In this document: positions 1 to 7,228 of the stretch, piece by piece
Numbering within the stretch: the stretch's first letter is position 1
How the letters are laid out: every line of letters starts with the position of its first letter
Source of the DNA: Emiliania huxleyi CCMP1516
Lineage: Eukaryota; Haptophyta; Isochrysidales; Noelaerhabdaceae
Direction of reading: 5' to 3'
Assembly (NCBI RefSeq): GCF_000372725.1
Contig: NW_005200434.1
Location: 157,606 to 185,413 of the forward strand
Length of the DNA: 27,808 nt
Program-made: the position numbers and the translations under genes
The notes under the pieces: generated by a model
Database searches by the model: none
What the model was told of the DNA's origin: nothing
What the model saw: the letters and a program-made list of their open reading frames with translations, nothing else

Positions 1-87
1 CCCCCCCCCGGGGGGGGGGGGGCGCGCCCCCTTTTTTTTTTTCCCCCCCACAAATATAAAAAAAAAAAAAAGGGGGGGGGGGGGGGG
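1..87. repeat. Homopolymer block at window edge
   Basis: The first 87 bases are almost entirely runs of one base: C9, G13, a short CGCGC, T12, C7, A13 and G15 in turn. Nothing coding is visible. Such a mosaic is unlike the rest of the window and could be a sequencing or assembly edge artefact rather than real genomic sequence. Confidence 0.85.
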
Positions 88-819
88 TGAGGGAGGGAGT
101 CAAGGAAGGAGGGGGCGAGGAGGTGCGCCGCGTAGCGAGCCGCTGAGGGGTTGTTGTGGCACCGAGAGCGGAGCAGCCCTGCAGCGCCGAACTTCGTTCG
201 GCGAAGTTCACCTTCTTTTTTGAGCTTAGCCTTCGGTGTATGAAACAAACGCAAGCGCGCGCCCCACCCCGGCCGGGAGAGAGGGGAGTGACAGTTTGGG
301 ATGGCAACAGACCGAGTATGTTGAGTCCTGGCTCAACAACGCAGATAAAGGACTTGGGTGGTCCGGCCCACAAGTCCGGCTCACGCGCCCCGATCTGACC
401 CTCTACCGCAGTGTGTGTGTGGCTGTTTGCGGCGGGCGGCTTGCTGCTCGCGGCGATGGCGAAAAACTCGTCTCGCCACACGCCAAGGGCTTATGCTCTG
501 GCGAGACGTGAGGCGCATGCGCCCAGGAGGGGAGGGGGCATGTGTAACGATACTGCTAGAGATGCCTTTCGGGGCCCAGAGATAAAACTTCTGTGATGCC
601 ATGCGTGACCTAGTAGTGTCCCCAGCTATGGGCGTGTCCACGTTGGAGCCAGGTGTGGTGTGGGGGCGAGAATAGCTCCGCCGTTCATGGAGGCAACCGA
701 TGCGAGTCGACTGGTGTGTGTCGTCGTGGTTTCGTATCAAGAATACTCACTCACTCACCTCTACCGCACTGATCACTTCCGCCCCCTCGCTCCCAACCCA
801 TCCACCTCGCCTCGGGCCG
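88..819. other. Intergenic, no gene recognised
   Basis: Open frames here are short and overlap on several frames, as expected for GC-rich DNA, and none shows a recognisable motif. A small perfect hairpin (8-bp arms GAACTTCG/CGAAGTTC around TTCGG) lies at about 191-211. Nothing else can be supported. Confidence 0.6.
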
Positions 820-945
820 CGCCGCGCGATCTCGGGCGATCTCGCGCGATCTCGGGCGATCTCGGAGCTCCACGCCACGCCTCTCCACCCCACCCCGCCT
901 CACCCACCGCCGCGCCGCGCTATCTCGGGCGATCTCGGAGCGTCG
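820..945. repeat. 10-bp tandem repeat cluster (GATCTCGGGC-like)
   Basis: Units of GATCTCGGGC or GATCTCGCGC recur head to tail from about 828 to 867. After a 45-bp gap the same segment (CCGCGCCGCGC followed by TCTCGGGCGATCTC) returns at about 911-940. The reverse complement of the unit, GCCCGAGATC, resembles the GGGGGAGATT unit at 1965-2008. No gene is evident around it. Confidence 0.7.
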
Positions 946-1125
946 CTCGCGCGGCGTCACACCTGCTCAAAAAGGAAGGAGGTTGGAGGCAGGAGGTCAC
1001 GCCCCATCCAGAGCGCCGTCGTCGCCGGGTTTTTGGCCCCCGGGTCGTCGCCCGACGGTTGCTGCGCGGGGCAGCAGACCATCGGACGGCGCGACGACGC
1101 CCCGTCCGGCACGCTCCCCCCTCCA

Positions 1126-1600
1126 CGCCCAGCAGCTGAACCGCTCCCTAAGTCGAAGGAGCATCGTCAGTCTCACCCACTTCGCTCGCTGCCCACCGTC
1201 TCCGCTCCCTCCCGCTTGAGCCGCCGTCGCGGCCCTCGTTCGTCCCACTGGCTGTCGGCCCGTCCCTGCGTTGCCTGCGTTATCCCTCCTCCTCCGCGAC
1301 TCCCTCAAGGCCGGCCGGGCCTCCTTCCACCCAGTGAAGAGCTTCCTCAGCCACTCGATGTGTTCCTGCCTCTTCATTATGCGCGCCGTAGCCTCATCAT
1401 TGAGCTGGATCCACCTCTGCACCGCTCCCGTCGCCGCCTCGGCCACGATTTGCAAGTTCCTCGTGACCCCGGCGCCGAGGTCCCTCCGACTCTTCTCCGA
1501 GAGATCATCTACCAGCGCCGGCAACACCCCCCCGACGGCTGGGGCTAGTGCATCGTACCCGTCCTCATCCAGCACCCTATAGCGTGAGCCCTTCAGCGCG
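1126..1600 (-). mobile_element. 475-bp fragment of a dispersed retroelement-like repeat (copy A)
   Basis: Read on the minus strand, this segment matches 22140-22613 on the plus strand almost base for base; I count only a handful of substitutions. Both encode the same peptide, beginning ALKGSRYRVLDEDGYD and including the WLRKLFTGWKEARPALRESR stretch. Similarity stops abruptly at both ends: at GCGCTGAAGGG on the 5' side and CAGCTGCTGGGCG on the 3' side. The larger copy sits in an element with retrotransposon hallmarks, so this is most likely an internal fragment of the same family, inserted or rearranged upstream of the GT61-like gene. Beyond the shared block the frame stays open into unrelated sequence (ORF 997-1722), which I do not believe is a gene. 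The peptide itself matches no family I recognise. Confidence 0.8.
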
Positions 1601-1699
1601 ATAGGGAGATGTCGGTTGCTGTATTTATTTTCCCCCGCTGTCCACATGCAACACACGTCCACGCGCACAGAGCACGCTGCGTATGACTGGCCTCGGGGA

Positions 1700-2580
1700 C
1701 GTAGGCTCCGGCACGGCGGCACGCCGCCGGTCGGGTCGGCGACGGAGGTGCGGCTGGTGGAGCTGGGCGCGCTGTCGTCGCGCGAGCAGCTCGCGCTTGT
1801 GCGAGGCGCTGCGGGGCTGATCGGTGCGCACGGCGCGACGCTGGTCCGGAGCCTCTTCCCAGACCTCTCCCGGACCTCTCCCGGACCTCTCGTGGACCGC
1901 TTCTTCAGGCGCGGCGCTGGTCTGGAACCTCTTCCTCCCCGCGGGCGCGCCCGTGCTAGGGAGGTGTGGGGGAGATTGGGGGAGATTGGGGGAGATTGGG
2001 GGAGATCTGCACCTAGGCGCGCCCGAGCTGCTCAACTGCGCTAACGCAAACGCGTACTACTCCAATCAGTGCCGCTGGCAGCGCCGCGGGTGACGCGTCC
2101 GCCGCTCGATACCCCGCGTCACCTCCTCCTTCTCCGCCGCCGCCCCACCGCCGCCGCCCCACCGCCGCCGTCTCACCGCCGCCGCCCCCACCGCCGACGT
2201 CCCCGCCACCGCCGCCCCCACCGCCGCCGTCCCCGCCACCGCCAGCCCCGCCACCGTCTTCCCCCGCCGCCGCTCTCTCCACCGCCTCTTTCGCCGCCGC
2301 CTCCACCTCCACCTCATCTCCACCCTCACCACCGCCACCGTTTCCGCCGCCTCTGCCGGCACCGCCTCCCCTCTGCCCCGGACCCGTGGCAGGTACCGTA
2401 CGCGGCGCGTGGCAAAACAACGACTCGGCGCGCGAGGTGCAGGCGCTCGACGCCGACGGAAGGCCGCTCGACCCGTTCCGCTGGCACTTGCGCGCAGACG
2501 TGGGGGCGGTCGGGGCGCTGCTCGAGGGGCTGCTGAGCTCGCCGCGGCATCGCGCGGCGGAAGCCGCCAGAGGCAGAGAG
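1700..2580 (+). CDS. GT61-like glycosyltransferase, C-terminal half, broken over several frames
   Basis: Three pieces read like the C-terminal part of GT61 (DUF563-type) glycosyltransferases, which include O-GlcNAc and xylosyl transferases of the secretory pathway. Piece 1 (about 1735-1850) gives EVRLVELGALSSREQLALVR and GAAGLIGAHGATL, the family's 'eQ..l...A..liG.HGA.L' signature. Piece 2 (about 1905-2090, another frame) gives GAALVWNLFLPAGAPVL and then APELLNCANANAYYSNQCRW. Piece 3 (about 2386-2570) gives NNDSAREVQALDADGRPLDP and GALLEGLLSSPRHRAAEAAR. The pieces are separated by tandem repeats (1861-1895, 1965-2008) and a GCC-rich stretch (about 2090-2390). These gaps may be introns, since GTGACG lies near 2090 and a CAG near 2392, but I could not make every junction keep phase. 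The N-terminal half is absent; the repeat fragment at 1126-1600 lies where it should be. It is either a multi-exon gene or a pseudogene. Confidence 0.55.
1861..1895. repeat. 11-bp tandem repeat inside the GT61-like gene
   Basis: CCTCTCCCGGA is repeated about three times head to tail, just after the HGA motif of the GT61-like coding sequence and at the point where the reading frame changes. It may lie in an intron that ends at CTTCTTCAG near 1909, or it may be a small expansion that broke the gene. Confidence 0.75.
1965..2008. repeat. 10-bp tandem repeat (GGGGGAGATT)n inside the GT61-like gene
   Basis: Four copies of GGGGGAGATT lie between PAGAPVL and the APELLNCANANAYY segment. The frame stays open through the repeat. 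It is bounded by GGAGGTGTGG on the left and CACCTAG on the right, which look like splice signals, but the exact junctions do not keep phase as I read them. Confidence 0.8.
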
Positions 2581-2599
2581 CGGTCGCCCGGCCGGGGGG

Positions 2600-2883
2600 A
2601 TGGTGCTTGGTGGAAGCTCGTAGGGGGGGCGCGCCAGCTACTGGAAAGACGAAAGAAGTGATCTGAGCCTACGTTATAGGGTAGCCTTAGGGGTCTCGTA
2701 GCACGTACTAGATTTGGCTTGGTACTGCCGGACAGGATATCCGTCTTCGTCAGGCTATATCGTATGTGGAATCCTGATTCTGCTCCACGGGGGAGAGAAC
2801 AAAGAACCTTGCAATGAGACGCAAGCGCGCGATCCGTCGAGCTCGGACCGTCGACAACGCTTCGGAACGCGGGCCCTCTGCCG
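2600..2883. other. Intergenic between GT61-like and NHL-BTB genes
   Basis: The two genes are convergent here. The stretch has lower GC than its neighbours around 2660-2820 and holds no supported gene. It presumably contains the 3' ends of both transcripts. Confidence 0.5.
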
Positions 2884-4548
2884 TTAGTCCTTCGCGACGC
2901 GGAGCGCACGCATCGCGCCCTTGAGCTCCGCCACCTGGTCGAGCGCGTCGCCGAGCAGCCCCTTGGCCACGCCAAGGTCACGCAGCTGCTCCACGCCGCC
3001 GCTCGCGCGCACCTCGGCGGCGTGGTCGGCCACGAATCGGCGGCACTGCGCGAGGAGCCGCCCGTCGCCCGTCGTGTGCGCCGCCTCGAGCAGCGGCACG
3101 GCGGTCGCCGGCGCGACGCTCTCCTGCAGCGCCTGCGCGCAGAGCAGCTCGAGGCGCGGCACCTGGTACTTTTGCGCCAGCTGCCGCAGCACGAGCGCGC
3201 GCCGCGCCTGCTCGCCCTCCCCCTCGCCGAGGTCGAGCTGGTCGGTGCAGAGGTAGTCGATGAGGGCGGTGAAGGTGGCGAGGTCCGTTTCGAGCACCGT
3301 GACCTCGGCGGCGTCGCGCTCCTTCATGCCGATGCCAAACATGGTCCGAAAGAACACGGACCGCACGCAGAGGACGCACTTGCTCACGTGCTCGATGCGC
3401 TCCTCGTCGTCGCCGACCAGGAAGGTGACTTTCCCCTCTGGGAGGGAGGCGTCGCCGCGCGTCTTCTTCATGTCGGCCGAAAAGGTGGAGGGCGGAACGA
3501 CGATCGGGGCAAAGGAGGGAGGCGGAGGAGGCGCCGCCACGCATACCAGGCGGAGGCCGCCTTCCGAACCAACCAACAGCGTGCTGCCGTCGGCGCTGAT
3601 GGCGACTTCGACTGGGCCGTCGAACTCTGCCGCGTCGCCCACGCCGTCAGCGCTGCCGTCCGTGCCGCTGCCTGCGATCGTCTTCACCGCGCCCGTCGCC
3701 ACCTCCACCCGCCGGATCTTGTGGTTCTCATAGTCCGCCACAAACAGCGCGCTGCCGTCTTGGCTGATGGCGATGCCAATCGGGAAATCGAACCGAGCCG
3801 CGTCGCCCACCCCATCGGCGCTGCCCATCATGCCACTGCCCGCGACAGTCGTCACCTCGCCAGTCGCCACCTCCACCCGCCGGATCTTGTCGTTGCTGCT
3901 GTCCGCCACAAAAAGCGCGCCGCCGTCCGGGCTGATTGCGAGGCCGCATGGGATGCAGAACTGCGCCGCGCCGCCAACGCCGTCTGTACTGCCATCCTCG
4001 CCGCTGCCCGCGATCGTGGTCACCGCGCCCGTCGCCACCTCCACCCGCCGGATCTTGTTGTTGGCGGAGTCCGCCACAAACAGCGCGCTGCCGTCTGGGC
4101 TGATGGCGATGGCGGCTGGACCGTCGAACTGCGCTGCTTCATCGGCGTCGAGGCTGTCTACAAGCGTGGTCACCTCGCCCGTCGCCACCTCCACACGCCG
4201 GATGTCGTGGCTGCTGTAGTCTGCCACAAACACCGCGCTCCCGTCTGGGCTGGCGGCATTTCTGTTGAAGACTTCACCTTCCGGCAAGGCTGCCACGCGG
4301 CGCACGCGCCCGGCCGAGACGTGCAGCAGCGAGTCCTTGGTCGAGACGTACCAGGCGCCCGCGTGGTCGCTTGCGACGCCAGCCGACCCGAGCGATGCCA
4401 GAGGGCCGTCCTCGCCCTCGAGCGTCGGCGTGGTGACCTGTCCAACGAAGCGCGCGCCAAAGATGGGCGCCTCGAAGCCATCCGCGACCGGCACGGGCTC
4501 ATCGTCGCCGCCGCCGCCGGTGCGGGCGCGCTTGCAGGCGGACGCCAT
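2884..4548 (-). CDS. NHL-repeat beta-propeller plus BTB/POZ domain protein
   Basis: The protein has 554 residues in one exon. After a short N-terminus with a basic patch (CKRART), residues about 95-335 hold at least four NHL-type repeats of 56-57 residues. Each carries PDGSALFVAD, then KIRRVEVATG, then a V/I-T-T-V/I-AGSG turn, as in NHL propellers that act as binding scaffolds. A proline-rich linker (339-353) leads to a BTB/POZ domain at about 373-440 (VTFLVGDDEERIEHVSKCVL, FFRTMFGIGMKE), followed by a helical, BACK-like tail (448-550). BTB domains dimerise and often recruit substrates to cullin-3 ubiquitin ligases, so a substrate-adaptor role is a reasonable inference. The NHL repeats are very alike, suggesting recent duplication. 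The start is supported by the loss of open frame upstream and by a palindrome about 85 bp upstream. The order NHL then BTB is uncommon, but both domains are clear. Confidence 0.88.
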   Translation of the reverse strand: MASACKRARTGGGGDDEPVPVADGFEAPIFGARFVGQVTTPTLEGEDGPLASLGSAGVASDHAGAWYVSTKDSLLHVSAGRVRRVAALPEGEVFNRNAASPDGSAVFVADYSSHDIRRVEVATGEVTTLVDSLDADEAAQFDGPAAIAISPDGSALFVADSANNKIRRVEVATGAVTTIAGSGEDGSTDGVGGAAQFCIPCGLAISPDGGALFVADSSNDKIRRVEVATGEVTTVAGSGMMGSADGVGDAARFDFPIGIAISQDGSALFVADYENHKIRRVEVATGAVKTIAGSGTDGSADGVGDAAEFDGPVEVAISADGSTLLVGSEGGLRLVCVAAPPPPPSFAPIVVPPSTFSADMKKTRGDASLPEGKVTFLVGDDEERIEHVSKCVLCVRSVFFRTMFGIGMKERDAAEVTVLETDLATFTALIDYLCTDQLDLGEGEGEQARRALVLRQLAQKYQVPRLELLCAQALQESVAPATAVPLLEAAHTTGDGRLLAQCRRFVADHAAEVRASGGVEQLRDLGVAKGLLGDALDQVAELKGAMRALRVAKD

Positions 4549-4632
4549 GCCTCGCCTCGACTCGCCGCGCCGGCAAACGGCTGGATTCGGGCAAGGGCTG
4601 GGGCGGGTACTCGGAGAGTGTGGGTAAACGAA

Positions 4633-4650
4633 AGTACCGTATTCGGTACT
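4633..4650. promoter_or_regulatory. 18-bp inverted repeat upstream of NHL-BTB gene
   Basis: AGTACCG and CGGTACT flank a 4-bp TATT spacer, a perfect dyad 85 bp upstream of the NHL-BTB start. A dimeric transcription-factor site is possible. There is no direct evidence of function. Confidence 0.35.
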
Positions 4651-5768
4651 ATCAAGAAAGACACCGAAAAAAGTCGCCGCTGCAGTCCACGACGAGCCAG
4701 CCAGCTGCCGGCTCGCACGGCAGCCTCTTCCTATGGACCAGCCTCGACTTCCATACAGTCAACATTTTGTCGCTGCGTGCTCGTGGTGAGCTGTGGCGGC
4801 GGTCGAAGTTCGCCCAGATTCGGTGACGAGCGCCGGGCGATAGTACCGCCTCTGTTCGCCCTGTGCATGTCAGGCCAGGCTGCAGCAGGGCACTACCAAC
4901 GTGCTGCCCTGTTGCAGCCTGACTTTGCCCACTGTGCACAGTCGCCAGAGCACCACCACCGCCCGGCATCGTGTCACGGCGAGCTCCTTCTGCGCCCGCT
5001 CGCGAGGCTCTCGCGCTGGCACACTTTGGCCATCTGCTGCTCGCGTTCGGCGAGCTCTTCTCCGCACTCCTGCCACGGTGCCGTCACCACACACCTTCTG
5101 GCTGGCCTGAGCCGCGCGGGGTCGCCGGCGGGGGCAACGCGTCGACCTCTCTCTCTGGTGCACCACGGGCCGCAACGGCCTGCGAGCAGCGTGCGCGAGG
5201 AGGCAGTGTGCCGGCACAGTCGAGCCGGAGCATCGGGTTCTTGATGCATCTGGGGTCAAGTTTGACCTTATGTGGTATAATATGCAACAATAATGCTATG
5301 CTCTCACCCAGCCTTTTGAGATATGATCCCTCAAAGTCGAATTTTCGTTTACTGGTGACCATAGTACCGTTTGTCTTGTTTGCGTTTCTTCAAACGAATC
5401 CTTTAAAGTCTCGACAATCACTCAGCTGCTTATGTGGCACCGCAGAGGCTCCCTTGGGGATGCCTGAGGCCACCCCAACCACACACTAAGCCGTACGTAG
5501 ACGAATTCCGCGCTACTTTTTTCGTTTACCCACATTATGCGAGTACTCATTCACCGGGGAGCCAAGCGCACCCAGTTGGCCAGACGCTCGGCATCGGGTT
5601 ACGGGCTGAGAGCCCTAGCCCTGGGGGGTGCGCGGTCGCAAGGCCATAACACGGGTCTCCGACCTTGGAGCACTTGGAGTGCAGTCATCAACCTACTCTG
5701 TGAATTCGCGGAGCGAAGAAAATTTTATACGGAATACGTCGCTTTTGGGAAAGTTTTTGGAATACGTT
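4651..5768. other. Gene-poor region with an AT-richer island (about 5240-5420)
   Basis: No gene is recognised. About 4900-5230 is ordinary GC-rich DNA. About 5240-5420 is clearly richer in A and T, holds a near-perfect dyad (GGTCAA-GT-TTGACC, 5254-5267), and on the minus strand encodes a 92-residue frame without known motifs. About 5690-5770 is again AT-richer, with repeated GGAATAC words. The island may be promoter DNA for the downstream gene or non-coding transposon sequence tied to the hAT fossil that follows. Confidence 0.45.
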
Positions 5769-5786
5769 GGAATACCTAGGTATTCC
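5769..5786. promoter_or_regulatory. Perfect 18-bp palindrome
   Basis: GGAATACCTAGGTATTCC equals its own reverse complement. GGAATACG occurs twice just upstream (about 5730 and 5759), so the site sits in a small cluster of GGAATAC half-sites. It lies just before the hAT fossil and 413 bp before the likely aldo/keto reductase start. It could be a regulatory site or a transposon end. Confidence 0.4.
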
Positions 5787-5799
5787 ACCTTCCCCCCCT

Positions 5800-6010
5800 C
5801 AGCACATCTCCGCTGTCGCGCGCCGCGTGCTCGCGCAGCCACGTCTGCGCGTCGGCGGCCGAGCGCAACTGGTCCGTCTACGGGGCAATCAAGACGACGG
5901 CGCGCGGGCAAATGGGTCACGCCGTCGCGCCGACAAGCGCGTCTACTGCCACGAGGCGCTCCACCTCACGCGAGGGGCGTGGGCGGCAGAGGGGCCCGAG
6001 GACATGCGTG
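5800..6010 (+). pseudogene. hAT-family transposase fossil (C-terminal dimerisation region)
   Basis: The peptide signature of the hAT C-terminal dimerisation region appears across two frames. Frame 1 gives HISAVARRVLAQP. From about 5840 frame 2 gives CASAAERNWSVYG, then AIKTTARGQMGHAV. From about 5930 frame 1 resumes with ADKRVYCHEALHL. The ERNWS...I...R..L/MGH...DK.VYCHEALHL order is the classic hAT pattern. Two compensating shifts are needed to read it, so it cannot encode a working transposase as it stands, and the upstream catalytic parts are not visible. An acceptor-like CCCCTCAG lies right before it at about 5795-5802. The frame then continues open into the aldo/keto reductase. Confidence 0.75.
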
Positions 6011-6198
6011 GACCCGTGGGGCGGTCCGAGGCGGCGGGCGCATTGCTCGAGCACGTGCTGAGCGCCGACCACGCCGAGGATCGGGGGAAGTTCACGCTGC
6101 TTTGGCATTCGCTCTTCGCCGCACCGCTTGAGGACGACGCGGAGGGCGCGGGAGGGGCGGGCGAGGAGGGCGGGTTCGGGGGTCGGGACGACGCGGGC

Positions 6199-7080
6199 AT
6201 GCCCAAGCCTGGCTGGGAGGAGCGCAGCGTGGCGCTCAACACCGGAGCCAGCATGCCCGCGCTCGGCTACGGCACCTACCGGCTCGAGGGGGAGCCGCTG
6301 CGCCGGGCGCTGGTCTGCGCGCTGCAGCAGGGCTACCGCCACATCGACACCGCTGCCGGCTACGAGAACGAGGCCGTCGTCGCCGCGGCCATCGCCGAGT
6401 CAGGCGTGCCGCGCGAGGAGATCTTTCTCACCTCCAAGCTGTGGTGCACCGACCACGGCACCGAGGCGACGTACGACGCCATCCTCGCAAGCCTCACGGC
6501 GCTCAGTACCGACTACATCGACCTCTATTTGATCCACGCGCCGACCAACATGGGCGAGACGGACGAGCAGATTAGGGACCTGCGGCAGCAGAGCTGGCAG
6601 GTGATGGAGCAGCTGCACGCGGCGGGCGCGCTCAGAAGCATCGGAGTCTCCAACTTTGAGCCACGCCACATCGAGCAGCTGCTTCGCGGGACGGGCGGCT
6701 CGCGGCGCGAGGGCGCCGTCCTCCCGGCGGTGAACCAGGTCGAGCTTCACGCGTACCTTAGCCAGAGCGACATTCGTGAGTACTGCGAGGCTCAGGGGAT
6801 CCTCGTCACGTCGTACGGCTCGGTCGGGGCCGCCTCCGGCTTGCTCGACGATCCCACAGTCGTCGCCATCGCGAAATCGCACGGCAAGTCCGCCGCGCAG
6901 GTCACGCTGCGCCACTCGCTGCAGCGCAACTGCGCCTTTCTGGCGCGCTCGACCGCGCCGCAACGCATCACTGCGAACGCAGAGCTCTTCGACTTTGAGC
7001 TGAGCGAGGAGGAGGTGCAGCAGCTAGACGCGCTGGAGCGCGCACAGCGGACGTATTGGGACAATAGTGAGGTGCCGTGA
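6199..7080 (+). CDS. Aldo/keto reductase (AKR family)
   Basis: This is an NAD(P)H-dependent carbonyl reductase of the AKR superfamily, probably cytosolic; its substrate cannot be told. Counting from the Met at 6199, the 293 residues cover a normal (alpha/beta)8 AKR domain: ALNTGASMPALGYGTYRL at the start, then the catalytic tetrad Asp50 and Tyr55 (HIDTAAGYENE), Lys80 (LTSKLW) and His113 (LYLIHAP), then GVSNF at 149-153 and NQVELHAY at 179-186. At 247-251 FLARS replaces the usual IPKS cofactor motif, so the Lys that often contacts the NADPH phosphate is missing; cofactor preference may differ. The frame is open upstream to 5767, but those 144 residues include the hAT fossil and a Gly/Glu-rich stretch. 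The Met at 6199 starts exactly where AKRs normally do, so I prefer it. A longer fusion protein remains possible. Confidence 0.9.
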   Translation: MPKPGWEERSVALNTGASMPALGYGTYRLEGEPLRRALVCALQQGYRHIDTAAGYENEAVVAAAIAESGVPREEIFLTSKLWCTDHGTEATYDAILASLTALSTDYIDLYLIHAPTNMGETDEQIRDLRQQSWQVMEQLHAAGALRSIGVSNFEPRHIEQLLRGTGGSRREGAVLPAVNQVELHAYLSQSDIREYCEAQGILVTSYGSVGAASGLLDDPTVVAIAKSHGKSAAQVTLRHSLQRNCAFLARSTAPQRITANAELFDFELSEEEVQQLDALERAQRTYWDNSEVP

Positions 7081-7228
7081 GGCTGCGAGAAAGGACGGCT
7101 GTTGAGTTTATTGTTTCTCTACGTCTCTTTCTTCTCCTAGTACCTCAGCTACCCGCGACTGTAGTTCAACAAAAATCCGAACATACACGTACAAATCAAT
7201 CAACATGAGCTCAACCCCCCCTCCGGGG
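7081..7228. other. Short convergent intergenic spacer
   Basis: 148 bp separate the stop codons of the aldo/keto reductase and the triple-EEP gene. The stretch must hold both 3' untranslated ends. No conventional terminator is visible. Confidence 0.5.

Noticed and set aside
997..1722. 241-residue minus-strand frame as a gene
   Set aside because: Its middle is the retroelement copy A and its flanks are unrelated GC-rich shadow; no start or splice support.
2069..2536. Pro/Arg/His-rich plus-strand frame as a pherophorin-like protein
   Set aside because: It is translated low-complexity GCC repeat lying between GT61-like coding pieces; it lacks signal peptide and Cys.
3022..5244. 740-residue plus-strand frame
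   Set aside because: It is a shadow on the strand opposite the NHL-BTB gene and contains no motif, while the minus frame has clear domains.
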